From Vreelandella halophila (GTDB lineage: Bacteria > Pseudomonadota > Gammaproteobacteria > Pseudomonadales > Oleiphilaceae), in assembly GCF_009856365.1 (NCBI RefSeq), contig NZ_WMEX01000005.1, positions 248,001 through 312,000 of the forward strand: a stretch of DNA of 64,000 nucleotides, in the 5' to 3' direction. Of the stretch, positions 17,987 through 25,855 are shown in pieces. Made by a program: the position numbers and the translations under genes. A model generated the notes under the pieces. That model searched no databases. It was not told the DNA's origin and saw nothing but the letters and a program-made list of their open reading frames with translations. The first letter of the stretch is position 1, and each line of letters opens with the position of its first letter.

Positions 17987-18598
17987 TTAAGCGCCCCGGT
18001 CGCCCACCGGGTAGTATCCCTGATCCGTCACAATGGCATCCATGGGGATATCCCAGCTGGCGGTCGGCATTGCATCGACCCGCTGGCCCTCGTGAGCCAG
18101 CCCGACCAGCTTCGGCCTGTGGCGGTTGGGCTGGCTCAGGAACGCAAAGGTCCGGTCATAGAAGCCGCCTCCCATCCCCAGCCTGTCCCCTTGCGCCGTA
18201 AAACCCACCAGTGGCATCAGAACCACATCCAGTGCCCATGCCGGTCTGGACGCAGCCCGGCTCAGACTGGGCTCGGGTATGCCGAAGCGATTGCGGCGCA
18301 TGGGGGTATTACGGTCCAGGTGCAGGAACCAGAGGCGGTTGCCCAATATCGGGTGGAGAACCGGCAGGTAGCAGTGTTTGTTCATGCGTTCCACCGCTGC
18401 CTGCAGTGGGCGCGGGTCAATCTCACCGTCATTGGGCCAGTAAAGGGCAATGCTGCGGGCATCCCGGAGTTCACGGCTGGCCAGCAGGTTGCGGCAGAGT
18501 TTGCGCGATGCGCGCTTCTGCTGCTGCGGGCTAAGCGCACGCCGTCGTGCGCGCAGTTCCCTGCGGAGCTGTTTTCGGGTTGCTTGATGGCGCGTCAT
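17987..18598 (-). CDS. fau: 5-formyltetrahydrofolate cyclo-ligase
   Basis: Converts 5-formyl-THF to 5,10-methenyl-THF using ATP; E. coli YgfA. The 203-aa protein has the Arg/Lys-rich N-terminus, YWPNDGEIDP, and the signature MPLVGFTAQGDRLGMGGGFYDRT. The N-terminal length is ordinary. It lies 25 nt beyond the 3' end of the 6S RNA gene on the same strand. That ssrS-ygfA linkage is conserved across gammaproteobacteria, and the two are probably co-transcribed. Confidence 0.95.
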   Translation of the reverse strand: MTRHQATRKQLRRELRARRRALSPQQQKRASRKLCRNLLASRELRDARSIALYWPNDGEIDPRPLQAAVERMNKHCYLPVLHPILGNRLWFLHLDRNTPMRRNRFGIPEPSLSRAASRPAWALDVVLMPLVGFTAQGDRLGMGGGFYDRTFAFLSQPNRHRPKLVGLAHEGQRVDAMPTASWDIPMDAIVTDQGYYPVGDRGA

Positions 18599-18623
18599 GA
18601 CATTCTTGGCAAGGCAGGTAATG

Positions 18624-18811
18624 AAACCCTCCGGGCTGCCGGACCGGATCGTGCCCTTGAACCCAGTAGTTCAAGGCGGGAGCCCCTTGATAGTGAATCA
18701 GGCTTTCCTCTGCTGTGGAGGACTTGCTCACATCACCAGGGAGCGGCTCCCTTTGGTCGTGCGCATCGGCTCGAGGACAACATCCAGTGAAGTCGTACAG
18801 CCCAGAGAGTT
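18624..18811 (-). ncRNA. ssrS: 6S RNA
   Basis: About 188 nt between zapA and fau. The terminal stem is visible: CTCTCUGGGCUGU-type 5' arm (near 18809-18797) pairs along 13 bp, with G-U wobbles, to the 3' arm ending near 18627. Conserved stretches shared with E. coli 6S RNA are GTCCTCGAGCCGAT in the 5' half, and CCTTGAAC...GGGTTCAAGG in the 3' half. The RNA mimics an open promoter and binds sigma-70 RNA polymerase in stationary phase. Ends are estimated from the promoter and the stem, and could be off by a few bases. Confidence 0.93.
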
Positions 18812-18817
18812 CGTGTG

Positions 18818-18848
18818 ATTATAGGCTGACAGGCGGGGGGGAATGCAA
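18818..18848 (-). promoter_or_regulatory. Promoter of 6S RNA
   Basis: A perfect TATAAT lies at 18823-18818 on the minus strand, 6 nt before the inferred 6S RNA start at 18811. The best -35 candidate is TTGCAT at 18848-18843, with a rather long 19-nt spacer. Confidence 0.7.
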
Positions 18849-18865
18849 TGGCATTGTGCCGGTAT

Positions 18866-19180
18866 TCAGGCGCCGGTGTCCGCCTGGGGCTGCTCCAGTG
18901 CCTCGCGCACCCGTTCGTCGAGTTCACGCAGTGTGCGCTCGGCGGATTCGGGCATGCTGCCACTGTTCTGCAGCAGTTCGTGGGTGATGTTGAGTGCGGC
19001 CATGACCGCGATCCGCTCGGTGCCGAAGACACGGCCACTGGCGCGGATCTCGCGCATCTTCTCATCCAGGTAGCGGGCGGAGCGTTCCAGCTCGCCACGG
19101 GCATCGCCGGGGCTGGCAACAAGGTATTCCTTGTCGAGGATGTTGACCGCGACTGTTTCCTTATCCGTGTGTTCCGCCAT
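18866..19180 (-). CDS. zapA: Cell division protein ZapA
   Basis: 104-aa FtsZ-ring associated protein that bundles FtsZ protofilaments. The N-terminal globular part (VAVNILDKEYLVASP) is followed by a long helix with ERIAVMAALNITHELL and an acidic coiled-coil tail. The length is typical. Its start codon overlaps the stop of the upstream coiled-coil gene (TGATG), so the two are translationally coupled; the 6S RNA gene follows. Confidence 0.95.
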   Translation of the reverse strand: MAEHTDKETVAVNILDKEYLVASPGDARGELERSARYLDEKMREIRASGRVFGTERIAVMAALNITHELLQNSGSMPESAERTLRELDERVREALEQPQADTGA

Positions 19181-19386
19181 CAGTGATGCTCCAGTGAGCG
19201 CAGCCGTGAGATCATCGCCTCGATCCGGTGGCGTGCCATGTCATTCTTCTGCATGAGCTGGACGCGTTCCTGCTGCCAGTCCTCCTGGGCCTGGCGCAGC
19301 CGCGCGTTTTCGGCTTCCAGCTGGCGATTGCGCTCGATCAGCCGCTCGATGCGGGCGGCCAGTGCCTCGAGTTCCGCTTGGTCCAT
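19180..19386 (-). CDS. ZapB-like small coiled-coil protein (TIGR02449 type)
   Basis: 68-aa protein predicted to be a single heptad-repeat coiled coil (LEALAARIERLIERNRQLEAE onward), rich in Glu, Arg and Gln. It matches the short TIGR02449-type family regularly found directly upstream of zapA. Its stop overlaps the zapA start. A divisome role is inferred from the neighbourhood; it resembles ZapB in form but homology is uncertain. Confidence 0.85.
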   Translation of the reverse strand: MDQAELEALAARIERLIERNRQLEAENARLRQAQEDWQQERVQLMQKNDMARHRIEAMISRLRSLEHH

Positions 19387-19533
19387 GGTACGCCTCTCCG
19401 GGGAATCGCCTCTGGAAAATCACTATAGTGGGCTCCCCGGGAGCGGTCAATTTGCGGTACGACAGGCAGCCGGGAAATGCTAGTGTAGGGCCCTGCAGAC
19501 ACCGAACCGGGAACCAGGAGCATCAGGCCCCCT

Positions 19534-20148
19534 ATGAGCGGGATTGACGAGAACGATACACAGCGACTCCAGCAGATTGTCTACGATTTTGACCTGTGGT
19601 CCGACCTCCACGGACGCCATGGCGCCATCAATCATCCCAGTGAACTGCACGGCCTGCTGGCCGGTGAGCTGGCTGCCGGTGAGCGCCTTTCCAGCGAGCG
19701 CTGGGAGAACCTGGTGCTGGAGCATCTGGGATGCGACCGGCTGAAGGAAGAGGAGGAGGATGAGCAGGTATCCCCGCGCGCCCTCCTGCACGCGTTCTAC
19801 GCGGCGACCCTGGCTTCCCTGCAGTCCGAGGACATGGACTTCCGGTTGCTGCTGCCGCCTGAGCAGGCCCCGCTCAATCAGCGTCTGGAGGCGCTTTCCA
19901 ACTGGGTCCGGGGGTTCCTCGAAGGCATGGCCCGGGCTGCTGGCGACGGGCTCAGCCGGGCGCCGGACGATATCCGTGAGCTGATCCGGGATTTCGTGGC
20001 CATCAGCCAGGTGGAAAACGAAGCGGACGACTCGGAAGAAGACGGTGACCGCGACATTGAGGAGGTCTCCGAGTACATCCGGGTGGGTGTTCTCAATGTC
20101 TTCGCCGAGTTCAACCATCCCCAGCCGGACCAACAGACACTGCACTGA
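19534..20148 (+). CDS. ygfB: UPF0149 family protein YgfB
   Basis: 204-aa cytoplasmic, strongly acidic protein of the UPF0149/YgfB family. Recognisable parts are SELHGLLAGEL near the N-terminus, WVRGFLEGM in the middle and EYIRVGVLNVFAEFN near the end. Pseudomonas YgfB has been linked to gene regulation affecting beta-lactam tolerance, but the general role is unclear. It is the first gene of ygfB-pepP-ubiH-ubiI, the same order as in E. coli, and lies 12 nt before pepP. Confidence 0.92.
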   Translation: MSGIDENDTQRLQQIVYDFDLWSDLHGRHGAINHPSELHGLLAGELAAGERLSSERWENLVLEHLGCDRLKEEEEDEQVSPRALLHAFYAATLASLQSEDMDFRLLLPPEQAPLNQRLEALSNWVRGFLEGMARAAGDGLSRAPDDIRELIRDFVAISQVENEADDSEEDGDRDIEEVSEYIRVGVLNVFAEFNHPQPDQQTLH

Positions 20149-20160
20149 CCGGGAGTGCCA

Positions 20161-21504
20161 ATGACCGCCGCAAGCAAGCAGACCCAGACCGCAATTGACC
20201 GTGACGAGCATGCCAGCCGCCGGCGCCGCCTGATGGAGCAGATGGCGCCGGAAAGTATCGCCATTGTCTCCGCGGCCCCGGAACGGACCCGCAGCCGGGA
20301 TACCGAATACCCTTATCGTCAGGACAGCGACTTCCTCTACCTCACCGGCTTCCAGGAACCGCACGCGGTGCTGGTGCTGGTTCCCGGCCGGGAACACGGT
20401 GAGACGGTCCTGTTCTGCCGGGAGCGCGACCCCGACCGGGAGCTCTGGGATGGATTCATGGTGGGTCCGGATGGCGCGGTGGCTGATTATGGCGTGGATG
20501 ACGCCTTTCCCGTCAGCGACATCGACGACATCCTGCCGGGGCTGATCGAGGGGCGCTCACGGGTCTATTACTCCATCGGCCGGGATTCGGCCTTCGACAG
20601 CCGGGTCATGGAATGGGTCAACAGCATCCGTGCGCGGGTACGCAGCGGGGCCAAGCCACCGGGTGAGTTCGTGGCCCTGGAGCACACTCTGCACGACATG
20701 CGCCTCTATAAGAGTGCGGCGGAACTTCGGGTCATGGAGCAGGCCGGGCGGATCAGCGCCGATGCGCACTGCCAGGCCATGCGCCGCGCCCGTCCTGGAC
20801 TGCGCGAATACCAGCTGGAGGCGGAGCTGCTCTACCGCTTCCTGGATCAGGGTGCCAGTGCGCCCGCCTATCCGACCATTGTCGCGAGCGGCTCCCATGG
20901 CTGCGTTCTCCACTATACCGAGAACCAGGGCATGCTGGCGGACGGCGATCTGGTGCTGATCGACGCCGGCTGCGAGTACAACGGCTACGCCGCGGACATC
21001 ACCCGTACCTTCCCGGCCAATGGTCGTTTCACGGCGGAGCAGAAAGCGGTTTACGAGATCGTGCTGGCGGCGCAGAAGGCGGCGATTGAGAAGGTTACGC
21101 CCGAGAATCACTGGAACCAGCCCCATGAGGCAGCTGTCGAGGTCCTGAGCCAGGGGCTTCTGGATCTGGGCATACTCACCGGCAGTCTTGAGGAGGTTGT
21201 GGAGCAGGGCCATTACCGCGACTTCTTCATGCACCGGACCGGTCACTGGTTGGGTATGGATGTGCACGACGTTGGGGATTACCGCATTGGTGGCGCCTGG
21301 CGGGTGCTGGAGCCGGGAATGGTGATGACGATTGAGCCCGGGCTTTACATCCCGCCGGGTAAGACGGGCGTGGAGGCGCGCTGGCAGGGCATTGCCGTGC
21401 GCATCGAGGACGACGTGGTCGTAACCCGCTCCGGTTACCGCAATCTGACACCGGATGTGCCCAAGGAGATAGCGGACATTGAGGCGCTGATGGCCGATGA
21501 GTGA
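20161..21504 (+). CDS. pepP: Xaa-Pro aminopeptidase
   Basis: Manganese-dependent removal of N-terminal residues preceding proline. The 447-aa protein has an N-terminal creatinase-like domain and a C-terminal pita-bread domain with metal ligands in LIDAGCEYNGYAADITRTFP, HRTGHWLGMDVHDVG, EPGLYIP and the final GIAVRIEDDV. ATG 20161 is chosen because GGGAG lies 5 nt upstream; GTG 20155 overlaps that site. The ubiH start lies inside its last codons. Confidence 0.97.
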   Translation: MTAASKQTQTAIDRDEHASRRRRLMEQMAPESIAIVSAAPERTRSRDTEYPYRQDSDFLYLTGFQEPHAVLVLVPGREHGETVLFCRERDPDRELWDGFMVGPDGAVADYGVDDAFPVSDIDDILPGLIEGRSRVYYSIGRDSAFDSRVMEWVNSIRARVRSGAKPPGEFVALEHTLHDMRLYKSAAELRVMEQAGRISADAHCQAMRRARPGLREYQLEAELLYRFLDQGASAPAYPTIVASGSHGCVLHYTENQGMLADGDLVLIDAGCEYNGYAADITRTFPANGRFTAEQKAVYEIVLAAQKAAIEKVTPENHWNQPHEAAVEVLSQGLLDLGILTGSLEEVVEQGHYRDFFMHRTGHWLGMDVHDVGDYRIGGAWRVLEPGMVMTIEPGLYIPPGKTGVEARWQGIAVRIEDDVVVTRSGYRNLTPDVPKEIADIEALMADE

Positions 21505-22750
21505 TCCGGGTTCCTCGATTCGCCACTGTGATGTGCTCATTGTTGGCGGCGGCATGGCGGGTGCCTCCCTGGCGCTTGGCCTGGCCCGGCAGGCGCCGTC
21601 GCTGGACGTTGCCGTGGTGGAATCCTCCCCGCTGGATCCATCAGTGGACCCGCAGACGCAGTTCCAGCCCAGCTATGATGCCCGCGCCACGGCGCTGGCC
21701 TACGGCTCCCGTCTGATCTACGAGGATCTCGGTGTCTGGCCCGAGCTTGCCCGCGCCGCCACGCCTATTGAGCACATCCATGTCTCCAGTCGGGGCCGCC
21801 CCGGAACCACCCGCATGCATGCGTCGGAGCACGGCACGGAGGCGCTGGGGTATGTGGTGGATAACGCCTGGCTGGGTCTCAATCTGGTCTCTGCCCTTCA
21901 GGAAACCGCCACCCACTGGCTCTGCCCGGCGCGGGTGGTCACGGCGGAGACCGGCAGTGAGGGTGCGCAGGTTCTGGTGGAACAGAACGGTGAGCAGCTG
22001 TGGTGGCAGACGCGTCTCCTGGTGGTGGCTGATGGGGGCCGCTCCGGCCTGCGCGAACAGCTGGGGTTCAGTGCCCGCCGGCAGGACTATGGCCAGCACG
22101 CCCTGGTCGCCACCGTCACCATGGGTGAGCCGCACCGGAACCAGGCCTATGAGCGCTTTGCCGACGGCGCAGCCGTGGCGTTGCTGCCCCACAGGGGCAG
22201 CCATGACTACGCGCTGGTCTGGACCATGGACAGTACCGAGATTGAGCGCCGCATGGCCCTGGGCACCGATGCCTTCCTGGCAGAGCTCCAGCAGCGTTTC
22301 GGCTGGCGGCAGGGCCGGTTTGAGCACGTGGGGCAGCGCCACAGTTACCCGCTGGCGCTGGAGCAGGTCGCCAGCCCGGTACGCCCCGGGGTGGTACTGG
22401 TGGGCAATGCGGCCCATTCCCTGCATCCGGTGGCTGGACAGGGTTTCAACCTGGCCCTGCGCGGGCTGATGCGGCTCAGCAGCCGCCTGGCTGGGGCTGC
22501 CGATGAACCGGCCTCCCTGGGCCAGCCGGAAACGCTGGCCTCCTATGTAGCGACCCATCAGCAGGATGTGGACGCCATTGTCGGTTTCTCCGACAGCCTG
22601 GTGCGGGTGTTCTCGGAAAAGGGCGGTTTCCCCGGCCGGCTCCGGGACCTGGGGCTGGCGGCTCTGGACGCAGCGCCTGGTCCGCGGCACTGGCTGGCGC
22701 AGCGCAACATGGGACTGAACACAAGACGGAGCTCCCTCGGCCATGACTGA
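21497..22750 (+). CDS. ubiH: 2-octaprenyl-6-methoxyphenol hydroxylase UbiH
   Basis: FAD monooxygenase of ubiquinone synthesis. The 417-aa protein starts with a dinucleotide-binding fold (LIVGGGMAGASLALGLA), has VVADGGRSGLREQLG and the second FAD motif VLVGNAAHSLHPVAGQGFNLALR, typical of UbiH/UbiI/UbiF. UbiH rather than UbiI is assigned from its position right after pepP, as in E. coli, and from the overall fit. It overlaps pepP upstream and ubiI downstream by 8 nt each, indicating translational coupling. Confidence 0.93.
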   Translation: MSDPGSSIRHCDVLIVGGGMAGASLALGLARQAPSLDVAVVESSPLDPSVDPQTQFQPSYDARATALAYGSRLIYEDLGVWPELARAATPIEHIHVSSRGRPGTTRMHASEHGTEALGYVVDNAWLGLNLVSALQETATHWLCPARVVTAETGSEGAQVLVEQNGEQLWWQTRLLVVADGGRSGLREQLGFSARRQDYGQHALVATVTMGEPHRNQAYERFADGAAVALLPHRGSHDYALVWTMDSTEIERRMALGTDAFLAELQQRFGWRQGRFEHVGQRHSYPLALEQVASPVRPGVVLVGNAAHSLHPVAGQGFNLALRGLMRLSSRLAGAADEPASLGQPETLASYVATHQQDVDAIVGFSDSLVRVFSEKGGFPGRLRDLGLAALDAAPGPRHWLAQRNMGLNTRRSSLGHD

Positions 22751-24020
22751 TACCCCGCTTACGGAACGCACCACCGTTGCCATTGTGGGTGGCGGCCTTG
22801 TTGGCGGCGCACTGGCGCTGCTGCTGGCCCGCCAGGGGCTGGAGGTCACCGTAGTGGAGCCCCAGTCCCGGGAGACCCAGCTGCATGAGCTGGAGCCGGC
22901 TACCACTGTCCACGGGTTCGAGCCAAGGGTCAGTGCCCTGACCGAGGGCACGCGGCAGCTGCTCGAGGACCTTGGTATCTGGTCGGAGATTGAAGCCCGG
23001 CGCTGTTGCCCGTATCGCGAAATGCGTGTCTGGGATGCAGAGGGTACCGGCAGCATCCACTTCGACGCTGCTGAACTCCAGCTTTCCCGGCTGGGGAGCA
23101 TTGTGGAGAACCGGGTAGTGCTGGGCGCGCTGGCCCGGGCCATGGTGGCGGAACCCAACCTGACCTGGCTGGACGGGGAATACGTCCGTCACTGGCGCCC
23201 GACAGGCGCGGGCTCGGCGGTGATGCTCAGCGATGGCCGCTGGCTCGAGGCGCGGCTGGTGGTCGGTGCGGATGGTGCCAATTCCCGCATACGCCATTGG
23301 GCCGGTCTGGCTACCCGCGAGTGGGATTACGACCAGCAGGCGATCGTGTGTACCGCGCGTACGGAATACGGCCACCAGCGCACCGCCTGGCAGCGGTTCA
23401 TGACCACGGGCCCGGTGGCCTACCTGCCTCTGGCCAACGAGGAGAGCAGTGACCGGTTCGTTTCCATCGTCTGGTCCCAGGATGTGGGAGAATCGGCGCG
23501 GTTGATGAACCTGGACGAAGGCGCCTTCGCCGGTGAGCTGGGCGCGGCACTGGAGTGGACCCTCGGGGCGGTGGAGGCGGTGTCCACACGCCATGCCCTG
23601 CCGTTGCGCCAGCGTCATGCCCGGGAGTACACGCGTCCGGGGGTGGTTCTGGTCGGGGATGCCGCACACACCATCCATCCGCTGGCTGGGCAGGGAGTCA
23701 ACCTCGGATTTGCGGACGCGGCTGTCCTGGCGGACGAGATCCGGCTGGCCATGGAGCGTGGTCTGGAGCCTTCGCACTCCAGCGCCCTGCAGCGTTACCA
23801 GCGCCGGCGCAAGGTGGAGAATCTGTCGCTCATGGCTGCCATGGAGGGCTTCAAGCAGCTCTTCGCCCGGGATGAGCTGCCCCTGCGCTGGCTGCGAAAC
23901 ACTGGCATGCGCTGGCTGGACAGCCAGACTGGCATCAAGAACCGGATTGCGGCCGAGGCCATGGGCAGCCGTCATCCACTGCCGCGGTTCTCGCCGCCCC
24001 TGCCGGCTGAAGCGGAGTGA
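22743..24020 (+). CDS. ubiI: UbiI-type FAD monooxygenase (VisC)
   Basis: 425-aa paralogue of the preceding gene, predicted to hydroxylate the C5 position of the ubiquinone ring precursor. FAD motifs are VAIVGGGLVGGALALLLA, VVGADGANSRIRHWA and VLVGDAAHTIHPLAGQGVNLGF. The C-terminal part (ENLSLMAAMEGFKQLF and LRNTGMRWLD) is characteristic of the UbiI/UbiF side of the family. It ends the ygfB-pepP-ubiH-ubiI operon and is convergent with the CLC gene, whose stop codon follows directly. Confidence 0.92.
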   Translation: MTDTPLTERTTVAIVGGGLVGGALALLLARQGLEVTVVEPQSRETQLHELEPATTVHGFEPRVSALTEGTRQLLEDLGIWSEIEARRCCPYREMRVWDAEGTGSIHFDAAELQLSRLGSIVENRVVLGALARAMVAEPNLTWLDGEYVRHWRPTGAGSAVMLSDGRWLEARLVVGADGANSRIRHWAGLATREWDYDQQAIVCTARTEYGHQRTAWQRFMTTGPVAYLPLANEESSDRFVSIVWSQDVGESARLMNLDEGAFAGELGAALEWTLGAVEAVSTRHALPLRQRHAREYTRPGVVLVGDAAHTIHPLAGQGVNLGFADAAVLADEIRLAMERGLEPSHSSALQRYQRRRKVENLSLMAAMEGFKQLFARDELPLRWLRNTGMRWLDSQTGIKNRIAAEAMGSRHPLPRFSPPLPAEAE

Positions 24021-25832
24021 TCAGGGGGTGGTGCTGAAGCTCCGGAACTGCTCCATCACACTGTCCGCCAGGTGATCCTTGTCGAGTACACCCACCACTT
24101 CCTCGGCCAGGCCGGTTTCCGCCGCGCCGGCGTAGACCAGTGCATAGTCCACTCCCTGCTGGGTCAGCTGCTGCACCACCTGGCTGAGCAGATCCCTGGC
24201 CCCTACCTGAACGAACCGCCGGTGGCCCAGCCTCGCCAGCGGCCAGTCTTCATGGTGTTCATGTTCGGCTGCGAGCAGGCCTTCAAATGAGAGAATTCCG
24301 CTGACCTCATCATACTCGTCGGTCAGCAACAGGTACTGGACTTCGGCCTCACGCCCCAGAAGTTCGAAGGCATTGCTGACGGTGGTGGCCTCGGGAAGAG
24401 TGGCAATCCCCTCTTCGGTGAACTCCTCCGCGCGACGCATGAGGAAAAGGTTGCGGTGGCGTTCACTTGAAAAATGTTTGCCGCGGCGTGTCAGCTTGAT
24501 GCTGTAGATCGTTTCATCAATCAGCGCACGGCGGATGCCGATCGCGACGGCAACAGCAATGATGAGCGGGATGATGATCGTGTAGGCGCGTGTCATCTCG
24601 AACACCATCACAATGGCTGTCAGTGCCGCCCCCGTAACACCACCGACAACACTGGCCATGCCAACCACGGCATAGTTCATGGGATTGATGTTCGCGGTTG
24701 GCCAGATCAGGGAGAGTGCGATGCCAAACGCAGCCCCCAGTGTCGCACCCAGGAAAAGTGCTGGTGAAAAGATACCACCGGATGATCCCGAGCCCAGGCT
24801 GAGGGTCGTCGCCAGCAGTTTGGCCCCGAACAGCAGCACAAGCAGCTGAAACGCCAGCAGGTTCCCGTGGAGTATTTCGCTGATGGTGGCGTAATTGGCA
24901 CCGGCGATATGGTAATGGCCATAGGTGTACTGGAAGCCGAAAAGCATGAGGCCGACAAAAAGCATGCCAGTGGCGTGGCGAAGGTACTGGTTGCTGGTCA
25001 ATCGTTCAAAGGTGACTTCCGTGAACGACAGGAGGCGAATGAAGAGCCAGGCCGTAACACCGCAGGCGACACCCAGAACACTCATGGCTGCAATGTTGTA
25101 GAAGTCCAGAGCGCCCGCGCTGACGGCTTCTGGTGCGGGGATTACGAATGCCGGCGTCATCCCCAGTGTGGTGCGCCCGATGTAGCTGGCGGTGGCGGTC
25201 GACAGCACCACGGGCATGAAGGTCCGGACGCTGAGCTCGGGCAGCATCAGCTCAACCGCGAACATGACACCGCCCAGTGGCGTATTGAAGGTGGCCGCAA
25301 TCCCCCCTCCCGCGCCGGCAGCAATCAGGGTGATGCGTTGCCAGGTGCTGAGATGGACCAGGCGGGCAATGCTTGAGGCGAGTGACGCCCCGATCTGGAT
25401 AATGGGCCCTTCCTTGCCCACTGACGCACCGCTTCCGATGGACAATGCGGAGGCCAGCGACTTGGCGGCGGCAACAACAGGGCGGATCAGCCCCTCCCGG
25501 AAGTAAACCGCATCAATGACTTCGGGAACGCCGCTGCCACGCGCTTCGGGTGCGAACGTACGGGTCAGCCAGACCACGCCCAGGCCGCCAATCACGGGAA
25601 CCAGGATTACAAAAGGGCCCCAGATGCTGGGTTCCAGAAGGCTCTCCCCACCCAGAGTCAGGCTCAGGCGCCCATAGAAGAACAGATTGTGGAAAAAGCT
25701 GATGAGGTAATAGAAGAGAACCGCGCCCAGGCCCGTGACAATGCCCACGATAACGGCGATCAGGGAAAAAACGAGCGCGGGTGCCTCGCGCTCGTCATTC
25801 GGTTCCCGGTTCAGGGACGTATCAGTACTCAT
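24021..25832 (-). CDS. CLC family chloride channel/transporter with CBS domains (copy 1)
   Basis: 603-aa membrane protein: CLC core to about residue 440, then a cytoplasmic CBS pair. The anion-site loops are GSGVP (99-103) and GKEGP (139-143), with external gating Glu141 kept, GSSGGIFSP, and a Tyr in ETIYSIK at the central position. The internal proton-path glutamate (E203 in E. coli ClcA) aligns with Leu195 in AVELMLP. CLC exchangers lacking that Glu exist, so channel versus exchanger cannot be decided. It lies 23 nt downstream of a second CLC gene, so the two are probably co-transcribed and may form a heterodimer (inference). Confidence 0.92.
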   Translation of the reverse strand: MSTDTSLNREPNDEREAPALVFSLIAVIVGIVTGLGAVLFYYLISFFHNLFFYGRLSLTLGGESLLEPSIWGPFVILVPVIGGLGVVWLTRTFAPEARGSGVPEVIDAVYFREGLIRPVVAAAKSLASALSIGSGASVGKEGPIIQIGASLASSIARLVHLSTWQRITLIAAGAGGGIAATFNTPLGGVMFAVELMLPELSVRTFMPVVLSTATASYIGRTTLGMTPAFVIPAPEAVSAGALDFYNIAAMSVLGVACGVTAWLFIRLLSFTEVTFERLTSNQYLRHATGMLFVGLMLFGFQYTYGHYHIAGANYATISEILHGNLLAFQLLVLLFGAKLLATTLSLGSGSSGGIFSPALFLGATLGAAFGIALSLIWPTANINPMNYAVVGMASVVGGVTGAALTAIVMVFEMTRAYTIIIPLIIAVAVAIGIRRALIDETIYSIKLTRRGKHFSSERHRNLFLMRRAEEFTEEGIATLPEATTVSNAFELLGREAEVQYLLLTDEYDEVSGILSFEGLLAAEHEHHEDWPLARLGHRRFVQVGARDLLSQVVQQLTQQGVDYALVYAGAAETGLAEEVVGVLDKDHLADSVMEQFRSFSTTP

Positions 25833-25855
25833 GGGCAGGTCGTGACCCCTGGATG

